From Dyella sp. 2HG41-7 (lineage in GTDB: Bacteria; Pseudomonadota; Gammaproteobacteria; Xanthomonadales; Rhodanobacteraceae): DNA of 64,000 nt. The DNA is taken from positions 2,728,001-2,792,000 of the forward strand of contig NZ_JAJEJV010000004.1 in assembly GCF_021390675.1 (NCBI RefSeq), given 5' to 3'. A program made the position numbers and the translations under genes. Positions 40,407 to 48,214 of the stretch are shown in pieces (positions within the stretch are counted from its first letter, which is position 1; the number at the start of each line of letters is the position of its first letter). The notes below the pieces were generated by a model. The model searched no databases, had not been told where the DNA came from, and saw only the letters and a list, made by a program, of their open reading frames with translations.

Positions 40407-40739
40407 CTACGCGCGACGATTACTTGGTGGCGTCAGGCTCGGCGTCTGCCCTGCGTCGCGCTTAAGCGATCCCTTCGTCACCTCATCAATCGGCGCGTCA
40501 GGATCGCCAAGCAACACCCTCGCCCGCGTGACCGCTGCTTTAAGGCCATGCTCACCGGCTTCGTAGTCATTGGACGCCCCCAGTGCGGCCGTCGATCCAT
40601 GCTCAAGCATCTGCCAAGGGCAATTGTCGTCCCCCGTGGGCTTATAGACCCGCCATTCTCCAAATCGGTACGTCACGCCATCGACGGTCGTGCGGTGCCA
40701 GTTCGCCGCCACCAAATATTTTCCGACAAGCTTGAACAT
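40407..40739 (-). CDS. Hypothetical protein (110 residues)
   Basis: AGGAG lies 7 bases before the ATG. The product is a soluble, mixed-charge protein with YRFGEWRVYKPTGDDN near the start and a helical second half; no family recognised. It is the first leftward gene of the accessory region and points towards the bidirectional terminator. Confidence 0.6.
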   Translation of the reverse strand: MFKLVGKYLVAANWHRTTVDGVTYRFGEWRVYKPTGDDNCPWQMLEHGSTAALGASNDYEAGEHGLKAAVTRARVLLGDPDAPIDEVTKGSLKRDAGQTPSLTPPSNRRA

Positions 40740-40965
40740 GCACGGACTCCTATTCCGTCGCCACGGTGTGCATTTGCATTGCGCGACGCTCAGTTTCTCG
40801 GTGGCGTGATCAATGGCGGGTGCTTAACAGGTCAATGCCTCGTGGATCAGCTCAAACCTGGAAGCCGACGCGATTTCCATATTTGGCTCATTTTTGGTAG
40901 TTTCCCTTACCTTTCGTGAAACTGACGTCCAAAAGACTGGGCGCGTGAAGGTGCTGGAACCGGAA

Positions 40966-41193
40966 ATGTGCAAGTTGACAGTGATGTATGTGCGCGACGT
41001 GTTGAATGCGAACGGCCGATACGCAGGCGCCGAAGTACCGCTTCACCACCTGGAAACCGATATCCGCACCACCGGAATCGACTACAACGAAGACGAGCTC
41101 GCCACGGTTCTAGAAGTCGGCAAGATCCAGGGCTACTGGAAATTTATCCGATGCAGCGTGCTGCAAGTCCCGGCACTGCAAATTTTGAAATAG
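40966..41193 (+). CDS. Hypothetical protein (75 residues or longer)
   Basis: An open frame that may begin at TTG 40894, GTG 40945 or ATG 40966; none is clearly favoured by a ribosome site. The region MYVRDVLNANGRYAGAEVPLHHLETDIRTTG has a coding-like look and an acidic helix follows (DYNEDELATVLEVG). Function unknown. Confidence 0.4.
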   Translation: MCKLTVMYVRDVLNANGRYAGAEVPLHHLETDIRTTGIDYNEDELATVLEVGKIQGYWKFIRCSVLQVPALQILK

Positions 41194-41815
41194 CGGAAGA
41201 AGTCCGCTCGAATGTGTGAGCGAATCGGTGCGAAGCGATGGCAATGGCATACCGATATCGCGACGACGTCGCTGCGAATGCGACCGTCAAACCGGATCTC
41301 GCTAATCGCCTTCTTCCGTCGACGTTGCATGCGACATGCCAGGATTATCATCCCAGCCTACGCGACCCATTGCGGCCCACGTACGTTAATCCCCTTTCAC
41401 GGCTTATCAGCTAATTCGCCGATGCAAGTTCGCATTCGCTGACAGAGAACGTTATTCGAGTATGCGATGGTTCGCTAGTCGGGTGTGCTGCTGCGCTACA
41501 GATCCCGGAACACCTGACATGGGTGGAGTAGCGCGGATCGCCTGGGGCGCAACCCAAACGATCCGCTGGCCACAAACAACTAAGAGAGAGTTGATCATGG
41601 TTATCCCCGATCATACGGCACGCTTGCACCCGCAAGCCCCCGCCACGCCGCGCTTACCCCTACTCCACCGCCGCTCATACTGGACGGCGTCGGGCTAAAT
41701 TGGGCACCTATCGAAAATTGTAGTCGGTTAATTCCGACTTTATAGGCAGGATTTTCCTGAGGCCCTTCACGCCACGCGCAATGTGTGGCGTGACCTACGG
41801 TATTGGACGAACGTC
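41194..41815. other. Non-coding stretch with a repeat arm
   Basis: No supportable gene. It contains the isolated copy of an inverted-repeat arm at 41342-41363. Overlapping short frames have no ribosome sites or recognisable products. Confidence 0.4.
41342..41363. repeat. Single arm of the 42.1-kb inverted-repeat element
   Basis: Twenty-two bases match the reverse complement of the left arm of the element at 42107-42173 with one mismatch (ATTATC for ATTGTC). No partner arm is near, so it looks like a solo or decayed copy. Confidence 0.6.
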
Positions 41816-42085
41816 ATGCATATACCCCTTCCCCACCTGCCCGAAACTGAAATCCTTTTCTTATCCAAAAACAACTACGACGACCTCTGCGCCGTCTACG
41901 ACAAACTGCTGTTGCTCGCCCAACTGACAGGCAACGCCACCATCAACGGCGAAAGCGAAACGATGCTGATTATTCGCCGCAATTTGCTCGGCCAACTCTT
42001 TTCCGATTTGTGCTTCCAAATCTCGGATGTGTTGGATGAAGTTGCAAAAGGCGTGAAACACGAAGACAAAGTGCAGGCACACTGA
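41816..42085 (+). CDS. Small protein, possibly XAC0095-like family
   Basis: An 89-residue product (MHIPLPHLPETEILFLSKNNYDDLC...). The pattern of a short N-terminal strand, LSKNNYDDLCAVYDKLLLLAQLT helix and a second helix LLGQLFSDLCFQISDVLDEV resembles small XAC0095-like proteins of Xanthomonadales, as I recall them. The role is unknown. It lies just before the inverted-repeat element. An upstream ATG (41783) is possible. Confidence 0.5.
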   Translation: MHIPLPHLPETEILFLSKNNYDDLCAVYDKLLLLAQLTGNATINGESETMLIIRRNLLGQLFSDLCFQISDVLDEVAKGVKHEDKVQAH

Positions 42086-42106
42086 CAACACGACGCTACC
42101 GTTATT

Positions 42107-42173
42107 GCGTAGGCTGGGATGACAATCCCAGCATCCGAAGCACGCAAGGCGCTGGATTGTCATCCCAGCGTAC
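42107..42173. repeat. REP-like inverted-repeat element
   Basis: GCTGGGATGACAATCC at 42113-42128 and its perfect reverse complement at 42154-42169 flank a 25-base centre, and pairing extends partly outward. The ATCCCAGC core is shared with the element at 51324-51463. Such elements are mobilised by REP-associated transposases or act as 3' stabilisers. Confidence 0.7.
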
Positions 42174-42550
42174 GAGCTTGACGCAAAAAAAGGGTTCTGC
42201 CTTTCTTTTGCAAATAGCTACACATGAAATATCTGCAATGGCTATCGAAGAAACAATATGTAGTCGCCCGTTGCCTTGAGGGCCGACTGCATCCTATCTG
42301 CCACAAGCCTTGATGAGACCTTGGAAAAGGGTACGAGACTTTCCTTTCCCGTGTAGTAACGTTCCAAGTGACTTGGAAATCGGTATATCTCCTTATCAAG
42401 GTCAAAGCATCCGTAGTTGTTCGTTAACGCATCATGACCTCCGGGTCGAACGAGTGATGTGCTTACGCTAGCAAGCTGGGCTTGTGGTATCGGGTAGGAA
42501 ACTCAGACATTTCCGATGTTAAACAGCAAACAAATCGATGAGGGCGATTC
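42174..42550. other. Intergenic before the Mrr-like gene
   Basis: No convincing gene; only a weak leftward frame without a ribosome site. AT-rich near 42220-42260. Confidence 0.35.
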
Positions 42551-43051
42551 ATGCAGGAACAGGCTTGGAAGACCTATGAAGAAGTCGCAGCTTATCTGCT
42601 CAATCAATTCGCCACTCAGTTCGGTGTCGGGCGTTTTGATGGCAAACAACTGATTACAGGTGACAGCGGCACGCAATGGGAAATCGATGCGAAAGGGTTC
42701 ACGGAGGGCCGAAGCTATTTCATCGTTGTTGAGTGCAAGCGCTACAGCGCTAGGGGCGTTGCTCAGGACGTTGCCGCATCCCTCGCCTGGCGCATTCAAG
42801 ACACCGGAGCGTCAGGAGGCATCTTGGTGTCGCCGGTTGGCCTCCAATCGGGCGCACGGCTGGTTGCCGACAAAGCCGGCATCATCGAAGTCAGGCTCGC
42901 GCCAAACTCAACGAACAAGGATTACGTTTTATCTTTTCTCAACCGCGTCTGCGTGGGCGTATCTGATCGTGCGGCTGTAACTGATCGCCTTTCTGCTATT
43001 GCCCGGGATGAAGATGGCAACGTGATTTGGGTCGGCCAATCGAAGCATTAG
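42551..43051 (+). CDS. Mrr-like PD-(D/E)XK restriction endonuclease
   Basis: A 166-residue protein with a restriction-endonuclease core: the catalytic block WEIDAKGF ... FIVVECKRY gives D-x(n)-ExK, followed by a QDVAASLAWRIQDTGASGGILVSP strand-helix unit typical of Mrr_cat domains (type IV, modified-DNA nucleases). GAGG lies 9 bases before the ATG. It has no separate DNA-recognition domain beyond a short N-terminal helix pair. No methyltransferase partner is near, which fits a modification-dependent or stand-alone defence nuclease. Confidence 0.7.
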   Translation: MQEQAWKTYEEVAAYLLNQFATQFGVGRFDGKQLITGDSGTQWEIDAKGFTEGRSYFIVVECKRYSARGVAQDVAASLAWRIQDTGASGGILVSPVGLQSGARLVADKAGIIEVRLAPNSTNKDYVLSFLNRVCVGVSDRAAVTDRLSAIARDEDGNVIWVGQSKH

Positions 43052-43450
43052 GCCGGACCGTAGCTGATAAGCGCGGACCATATTCGACTTTGACATGCCG
43101 AGCTTTGCTCAGTCATTGGCGCTATTGACGATGCCGTAATCCTTGTCCTCCTTCACACACTGGCACTCTATTACCTAGTCCAGATCTGGCTTACCGTTGG
43201 CCAAATACTCGTAGGCCCCGGCGGACTCCCTTTCACTTTGATCTCGGCGTTGCAGAACAAATTGGTCAGATCCCTCTCATTGCCTTGACCTTTAACCTGT
43301 CAGCGGTTGAGTGGGTCCAGTACGTCTTATTCACATTTCCTTCACATGTGTTTGTCCGCAATAGCGTCCTATATGTGATGCAATCCTCATAAACAGGCGG
43401 AAACAAGAAGCGGATTAAGTTCCGGCGCATGACGCGCCACAGGGGGAAAC
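43052..43450. other. Intergenic region before the kinase/PurA-like gene set
   Basis: No gene is supported. It probably holds the promoter of the three-gene set that follows; AT-rich patches lie near 43325-43385. No clear -35/-10 pair with proper spacing was found. Confidence 0.35.
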
Positions 43451-43993
43451 ATGGCCGTGGAAAGGTTGCTTCTTCTCAGCGGCGCGATTGGCGCGGGTAA
43501 AACGTCGGTCGCGTGCGCACTGATGAATAGGTATGCGTTTCGCAAAGTGGGTTCCAGCGACTATCTCAAATCGCTGATCCCGCCCGACGAACTCAAAGAA
43601 GGTGACGAGCTTCGCTTGCAGCTTCAAGAGTTGGGTGACCGTTTAGATGAGCAGACGGATTATCTATGGATCGTGGACCCTGTCGCCATCTCCACCATTC
43701 AAAAACAGGCCTCGGTCACGCGTTGGCTGATTGATGCCGTTCGAAAGGAACGACAGGTCGAACACTTCCGCCAACAGTTCGGGGCATCCGTTCGCCACGT
43801 GCACTTCACCGCGCCCGATGCTTTGTTACGAGCTCGCTATACCGGACGCGGCATCAGCTACGACCAAGCCGTCGATCATCCCAATGAAGTGAATGCCAGG
43901 CAGCTGGGGAAGATTGCAGACGTGTTGATCGATACTAGCGTGTTGGATCCGCATACGATCGCAAATCGCATAGTGTTGGATTTGGAGGCGTGA
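43451..43993 (+). CDS. P-loop nucleotide-kinase-like protein, first gene of a candidate defence set
   Basis: A 180-residue protein with Walker A GAIGAGKT (residues 11-18) and the layout of small nucleotide kinases (adenylate/dephospho-CoA-type). The HVHFTAPDALLRARY segment, preceded by FRQQFGASV, matches the kinase domain at the start of the next gene (FRTQFGPNLVHVHLYASTDTLHKRY), so the two are paralogous. GGGGG lies before the ATG. The next gene starts 4 bases after its stop. Substrate not known; a (d)NMP is plausible. Confidence 0.7.
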   Translation: MAVERLLLLSGAIGAGKTSVACALMNRYAFRKVGSSDYLKSLIPPDELKEGDELRLQLQELGDRLDEQTDYLWIVDPVAISTIQKQASVTRWLIDAVRKERQVEHFRQQFGASVRHVHFTAPDALLRARYTGRGISYDQAVDHPNEVNARQLGKIADVLIDTSVLDPHTIANRIVLDLEA

Positions 43994-43997
43994 TCGC

Positions 43998-45671
43998 ATG
44001 TCCAATCGTCAGATTGTCATCATCAGCGGCAAAACATGTAGCGGCAAAACTGGACTGGCCAAGTTACTACGCTCGCAATATCAGTTTAAAATCATCGCAA
44101 CACGTGAAATTCTTCGCGATCACCTTGGTAAAGCCGGTGACACTGCAAATCGTGAAGAGCTCATTGCAGAGGGCATTAAGCTCGATCGAGACACAAATTC
44201 CAAGTGGGTGGCCGAAGGCGTTGCGGAACGCATTAAGAACCTCCCAGAGGAACAAGGTGTCGTCGTTGATCACGTGAGCTCCCCGGACCAAATCGAAGCA
44301 TTTCGAACGCAGTTTGGCCCAAATTTGGTGCACGTCCATCTATACGCGTCCACTGACACGCTGCATAAACGGTATTCGAATTCAGAAGGGCAACGCAAAG
44401 ACGCACCAGTTTACGAAGAAATTGATCACCTCACTAATCAAGCACACATCTTGAAATTGCTGAACGACGCAGATGTTCGCATCAACACAGATCGAACCGA
44501 CGACAGAGATACGTTGGTTCGCGTTGCCGCCCGACTTCATCTTTTTTCCTCTCCCGAAGTGCGCTGTGTTGATGTGTTGGTAGGCGGCCAATATGGGAGT
44601 GAAGGGAAAGGAAATATTGTCGCCTACCTCGCTCGCGAATACGACGTATTAGTTCGAGTAGGGGGACCCAATGCGGGTCACACGGTCGTGAGCGCGAAAG
44701 GCAAGTTTATTCATCACCTCTTACCCTCTGGCTCTGGTTTTACCGCGGGCAAGTTGTTGCTCGGACCAGGCATGACGATCAACGTCAAAGGACTGCTTGA
44801 AGAAATAAATGGCCTCGGTATTGGCTCCGACCGACTATTCATCGATCCACAAGCTAGCATCATCGAACAGGACGACATCGATACCGAACAACAAGGCGTC
44901 GTAGGCGCGATTGCGTCAACTGGCAGCGGCAGCGGCTCCGCCAAAGCCCGAAGGATTACGCACCGTGGAAATAAGAAAACTCAAGTTCTATTGGCTCAGG
45001 ACGTGCCTGAACTTGGACCATTCATCGCGTCGACCGCTGATCAGCTAGAACTCGCCTATCGAAATGGTAAATCCATTCTCCTCGAAGGGACACAAGGGAG
45101 CCTGCTGAGCCTCTACCACGGTCGCTATCCATACGTAACGTCTCGCGATACCAACGTGGCCGGATGCCTCGCAGAAGCGGGAATTTCACCCAGCCGCGTT
45201 AGAAAGATTTTGATGGTTGTCCGAACCACTCCCATCCGTGTAGCTAATCCAGATGGGGACGAGGGAAACATTTCGGGCTTTCTCAAACATGAAACATCGT
45301 TCGAGATCATCGCTAAACGTGCCGGCCTGGACCCTAAGGAAGTAGAAGGCGCGGAAATCACGTCAACGACCAAACGAAAACGTCGAGTCGGCTGGTTTGA
45401 ATGGGAACAGTTTCGCCGAGCCTGCGATCTCAATGCCCCGACGGACATCGTTCTGACCTTCGTTGACTACTTATCTAAGGACAACCAAAACGCCCGTCGT
45501 TTTGAGCAGCTCGATTTAAATACGATCAAGTTCATCGAAGAACTGGAACGGGTCGCACAAGCGCCCGTATCGTTGATAAACACGCGCTTCCCAAAAAAGG
45601 ACGACGATTTTAGAGATCTTCGTTCGATCATCGACCGTCGCAATTGGAACGGCCGCTCCGACATTAGGTAA
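43998..45671 (+). CDS. Fusion of a nucleotide kinase with a PurA/PurZ-like adenylosuccinate synthetase
   Basis: A 557-residue protein. Residues 1-185 are a P-loop kinase (Walker A GKTCSGKT, 11-18). Residues about 191-545 are a PurA homologue: VGGQYGSEGKGNIVAYLA, GGPNAGHT (H228, matching the catalytic His), LLEGTQGSLLSLYHGRYPYVTS, TTKRKRRVGWFEWEQFRRA and a late ThrAsn-like GTP region (LTFVDYL). The catalytic Asp of the PurA GDEGKGK loop is Ser201 here (GSEGKG). The same Asp is replaced in phage PurZ enzymes, which make 2-amino-adenylosuccinate from dGMP. The domain is shorter than housekeeping PurA, which must be elsewhere in the genome. GGAGG lies 10 bases before the ATG. Confidence 0.8.
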   Translation: MSNRQIVIISGKTCSGKTGLAKLLRSQYQFKIIATREILRDHLGKAGDTANREELIAEGIKLDRDTNSKWVAEGVAERIKNLPEEQGVVVDHVSSPDQIEAFRTQFGPNLVHVHLYASTDTLHKRYSNSEGQRKDAPVYEEIDHLTNQAHILKLLNDADVRINTDRTDDRDTLVRVAARLHLFSSPEVRCVDVLVGGQYGSEGKGNIVAYLAREYDVLVRVGGPNAGHTVVSAKGKFIHHLLPSGSGFTAGKLLLGPGMTINVKGLLEEINGLGIGSDRLFIDPQASIIEQDDIDTEQQGVVGAIASTGSGSGSAKARRITHRGNKKTQVLLAQDVPELGPFIASTADQLELAYRNGKSILLEGTQGSLLSLYHGRYPYVTSRDTNVAGCLAEAGISPSRVRKILMVVRTTPIRVANPDGDEGNISGFLKHETSFEIIAKRAGLDPKEVEGAEITSTTKRKRRVGWFEWEQFRRACDLNAPTDIVLTFVDYLSKDNQNARRFEQLDLNTIKFIEELERVAQAPVSLINTRFPKKDDDFRDLRSIIDRRNWNGRSDIR

Positions 45672-45674
45672 TTC

Positions 45675-46331
45675 ATGGACGTAAACAAACTTATTGAGTG
45701 TTACCCCACCTTGTTTCATATGGCCGAACAAGGCACTTGGCCAAGTATCAACGAAAGAGGCCTACTTTCTACAACCGCCGTGTTGGACTTATTTAACGTT
45801 AGGGGCACCGCGCGCAAGAAATTTGAAACTGAGCAGCGCAAAGAAATGATGGCCGTCCTACCGGGCGATCCTAACCACATCTTGTTACGCGACCAAAAGC
45901 CCATGTCACCCGATCGGCTCAGAGAGGCGCTAACTGGTGGCACCACTCCGCAAGAGTGGTATCGGCTTATAAACGGGAAGGTGTTCTTCTGGGCAGAACG
46001 AGCGCGTTTGTTGCGCCTATTAGGCGCGCGATGGTATCGCAACATCGAACACGATGTGTTGACTATAGACACACGCAGCCTCGTAACCGCACATGAGACC
46101 CTTATCTGGCTCTGCCATATGAACTCGGGCAACACGCTTCCAGTTCCGCATCGACGTGGTGTCGATATCTTCAAGCGAATTCCAGACTATCCCGCAAAGC
46201 GAAACGGTAAGCCCGAGAAACCGGTGGTTGAGCTGGTTGTCGACTACGGGGTCTCCGACATTTCCCGCCACGTGACCTCAGTCCATCGCATGCGCGGCGA
46301 CAAAGTGCTTCAAGAACTATGGTCGCGTTAA
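45675..46331 (+). CDS. ADP-ribosyltransferase-like protein (DUF7002/DarT-like by resemblance)
   Basis: A 218-residue protein whose start, PTLFHMAEQGTWPSINERGLLST, has the His-x-x-x-...-Ile-x-x-x-Gly-Leu/x-Leu layout of DarT/DUF4433-type ADP-ribosyltransferases (H15 would contact NAD). A charged middle and NGKVFFWAERARLLRLL with VLTIDTRSL follow. I recall similar proteins as DUF7002; the assignment is from memory. It is 3 bases after the kinase-PurA fusion, so it is almost certainly co-transcribed. Role possibly toxin or effector. Confidence 0.5.
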   Translation: MDVNKLIECYPTLFHMAEQGTWPSINERGLLSTTAVLDLFNVRGTARKKFETEQRKEMMAVLPGDPNHILLRDQKPMSPDRLREALTGGTTPQEWYRLINGKVFFWAERARLLRLLGARWYRNIEHDVLTIDTRSLVTAHETLIWLCHMNSGNTLPVPHRRGVDIFKRIPDYPAKRNGKPEKPVVELVVDYGVSDISRHVTSVHRMRGDKVLQELWSR

Positions 46332-46400
46332 TCCCATGAGCCACCGCTTGCGATCCGTCATGCGAGACGTTCACAGGATGCAATCTAAAAGGAGTCGCAC

Positions 46401-46430
46401 ATGAGCCAATACAGCAATCTTTGGATTTGA
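46401..46430 (+). other. Nine-codon micro-ORF with a strong ribosome site
   Basis: ATG 46401 is preceded by AGGAG at 7 bases and encodes MSQYSNLWI before TGA. It lies between the three-gene set and kwaA. It may be a leader peptide or a remnant of a broken gene. Confidence 0.3.
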
Positions 46431-46507
46431 GACCATCCAGGCATAGCATTTCAGGAGTGCCAAAAGTTTTGGCCTGAGACTTAGCTATTGAAGGACTTGG
46501 GGGAGAG

Positions 46508-47089
46508 ATGCAGTTCCGGTTGACGTCTGCAGTGGTTTTATTTATCGGGTCTTACTTCCCGTTAGCGCTCATTTTGCTCGTTCAAGACATTCCAAAGAAA
46601 TATCTCGATGCGCCGTTCTGTAAATTAGGGCGCTCGAACTGCACTATTCAGATCTTTGCGCATCCTGTGCCGGCGCTGATCAGCGTTCTCATGAGTGGGA
46701 TCGCGTTGCTGATTACCCATTGGGCACTGAGACGGGTGACGCTGAGGTTTGATGCGAAGGTTATTGAGGCAAAGACGATATCCAACGATTGGATCAACTA
46801 TGTCTTTCCCTACGTGGTGGCGTTTATGGGTTTGAGCTTCGATGACGCGGGAAAGCTGTGGGGGTTTCTCGTCTTCCTAATCGTTCTATTCGCCATCACC
46901 TACCGATCTGGCCAGATTTTGATGAATCCACTTCTCATAATCTTCGGGTGGAAGATTTACGAGGTGAAGATGCAGATTGGACAGAATAAGGAAACGCGGA
47001 TCACGCGAGTGATCAAGCAAGGCAAGCTTCGACCAGGCATGCAGCGCGCCGAAGAAGTTCAGGACTTTTATTTCATGGGGGATCAATGA
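46508..47089 (+). CDS. kwaA: Kiwa anti-phage system membrane protein KwaA
   Basis: A 193-residue inner-membrane protein with about four hydrophobic helices (residues 5-25, 56-75, 97-114, 119-140) and a charged cytoplasmic C-terminal tail. Alone it would be hard to name, but the next gene, overlapping by 4 bases (ATGA), encodes the DUF4868 protein KwaB, and this pair defines Kiwa. KwaA is the membrane sensor that assembles with KwaB. A GGGGGAG ribosome site directly precedes the ATG. Confidence 0.78.
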   Translation: MQFRLTSAVVLFIGSYFPLALILLVQDIPKKYLDAPFCKLGRSNCTIQIFAHPVPALISVLMSGIALLITHWALRRVTLRFDAKVIEAKTISNDWINYVFPYVVAFMGLSFDDAGKLWGFLVFLIVLFAITYRSGQILMNPLLIIFGWKIYEVKMQIGQNKETRITRVIKQGKLRPGMQRAEEVQDFYFMGDQ

Positions 47090-48006
47090 CTCAGCAAGCT
47101 TTTGACGATCTTCGGGGCTTCGATTTTGACGAAGCCGATGTCCATCTGTGGGTCTTCAAACGTAGTATGACCGCTGCCAAATACGTCGCTAACTACCTAC
47201 GAACCGATGCCGACCTCAATGCCGCTTTAAAAGGGTTCGCTATTCACGAAAAGGAGCGAATAACCGAGTGGGCGCCGTATACCTATCTCGCGCAGACCCA
47301 CGAGAATGGATGTTTGTCCGTCGAAGTGGATCAAACGAATTTTCATTTGTTGAAGATTCTCGTGGACCGCCCAGAAGCCGAGCACGCTATCGGTGACGTT
47401 AAGAAACTTCGGGGCGTAGTGGGCTATGTGGTGAAGTTCTCGCACAATGGCCGGACGGTATATGCCACTCGACGCTCACCCACCACATGGACGTCCGCAT
47501 ACCGAAAGAAGGGCGTGGTCAATGTTTTCTTCAAGAATGGTCAACTGTCGGCAGTTAAGGGAGACGAGTTCACATTGGAGCCCAATTTTGATTTGTTCTG
47601 CCTCGACAATAGCATCTTGATCGCCAACAAGGCTGGATTTGAACAAGTTATGCAATACCGAATGGGGTATGTGGCAGCCTTCGGAGAATTGCAGCAGCAA
47701 CAACAGTTCGTTTCGCTTTTCACGGATTTACAACCATTGATCGACCACGTAGGAACCAATTCGACGCATCTTCGTCGAATGGCTGTAATTCAAGAAAAGT
47801 GCCTTTACGCTCAACCTGGATTTATGGATGCCGTGCAACAAGTCAACACAAAGCGTCAGTGGGGCATCCAATTCGATGCACACAATCGCATCATTCCCAC
47901 CGCCAATACAGCATCGCTGATCATGAAAATTCTTCTTGATCAACGATTGCTTAGCGAAATCACGCAAATCATGTATGACGTGCCTGAGGGCATACGTGTT
48001 CAGTAG
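47086..48006 (+). CDS. kwaB: Kiwa anti-phage system protein KwaB (DUF4868)
   Basis: A 306-residue soluble protein with the DUF4868 pattern (FDLFCLDNSILIANKAGFEQVMQYR, the central strand, and IPTANTASLIMKILLDQRL at the C-terminus). Family knowledge: KwaB is a DNA-binding effector that works with KwaA at the membrane when phages attach. Length matches known KwaB proteins (about 300-315). Last gene of the island before the tRNA. Confidence 0.82.
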   Translation: MTQQAFDDLRGFDFDEADVHLWVFKRSMTAAKYVANYLRTDADLNAALKGFAIHEKERITEWAPYTYLAQTHENGCLSVEVDQTNFHLLKILVDRPEAEHAIGDVKKLRGVVGYVVKFSHNGRTVYATRRSPTTWTSAYRKKGVVNVFFKNGQLSAVKGDEFTLEPNFDLFCLDNSILIANKAGFEQVMQYRMGYVAAFGELQQQQQFVSLFTDLQPLIDHVGTNSTHLRRMAVIQEKCLYAQPGFMDAVQQVNTKRQWGIQFDAHNRIIPTANTASLIMKILLDQRLLSEITQIMYDVPEGIRVQ

Positions 48007-48066
48007 TCAACACACGTTTTGTGATGGGCGGATTTGACCTGCGATGCACGCTTGGGGTCCGAAACA

Positions 48067-48131
48067 GGGGTCAGAGTGCACTTTCCGTCACTTAACTTCT
48101 AGAAAAAGGGATCAGAGCCTTTTTCTGTCAC
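48067..48131. repeat. Two degenerate direct repeats of the GGGGTCAGAGT type
   Basis: GGGGTCAGAGTGCACTTTCC (48067-48086) and GGGATCAGAGCCTTTTTC (48108-48125) are each followed by (C/T)GTCAC. The motif resembles a repeat that is common next to transposase genes in many proteobacteria. It lies between kwaB and the terminator/tRNA and may be the scar of past insertion. Confidence 0.5.
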
Positions 48132-48146
48132 ACGACCGGGCAATAA

Positions 48147-48173
48147 AAAAACCCGCCTAGATGGCGGGTTTTT
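48147..48173 (-). terminator. Terminator beyond tRNA-Leu
   Basis: A stem of 11 bp (AAAAACCCGCC-type arms, ACCCGCC / GGCGGGT core) with a 5-base loop and T-runs on both sides. On the minus strand it would end the tpiA-secG-tRNA-Leu transcript; on the plus strand it would end kwaB. Confidence 0.8.
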
Positions 48174-48214
48174 TGGTCCTCTTGATCCCTATCAGACCGC
48201 GTCGGACTTCTTAA

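Noticed and set aside
42160-42405. Leftward 81-residue frame overlapping the inverted-repeat element
   Set aside because: It runs through the repeat arm and has no ribosome site.
43998-45671. Housekeeping purA
   Set aside because: Fused kinase, short PurA domain, Ser in place of the catalytic Asp and an accessory context all speak against the core enzyme.
43451-46331. Remnant of a diaminopurine (Z-genome) prophage
   Set aside because: No phage structural genes, integrase, DatZ-like phosphohydrolase or DpoZ-like polymerase in the window.
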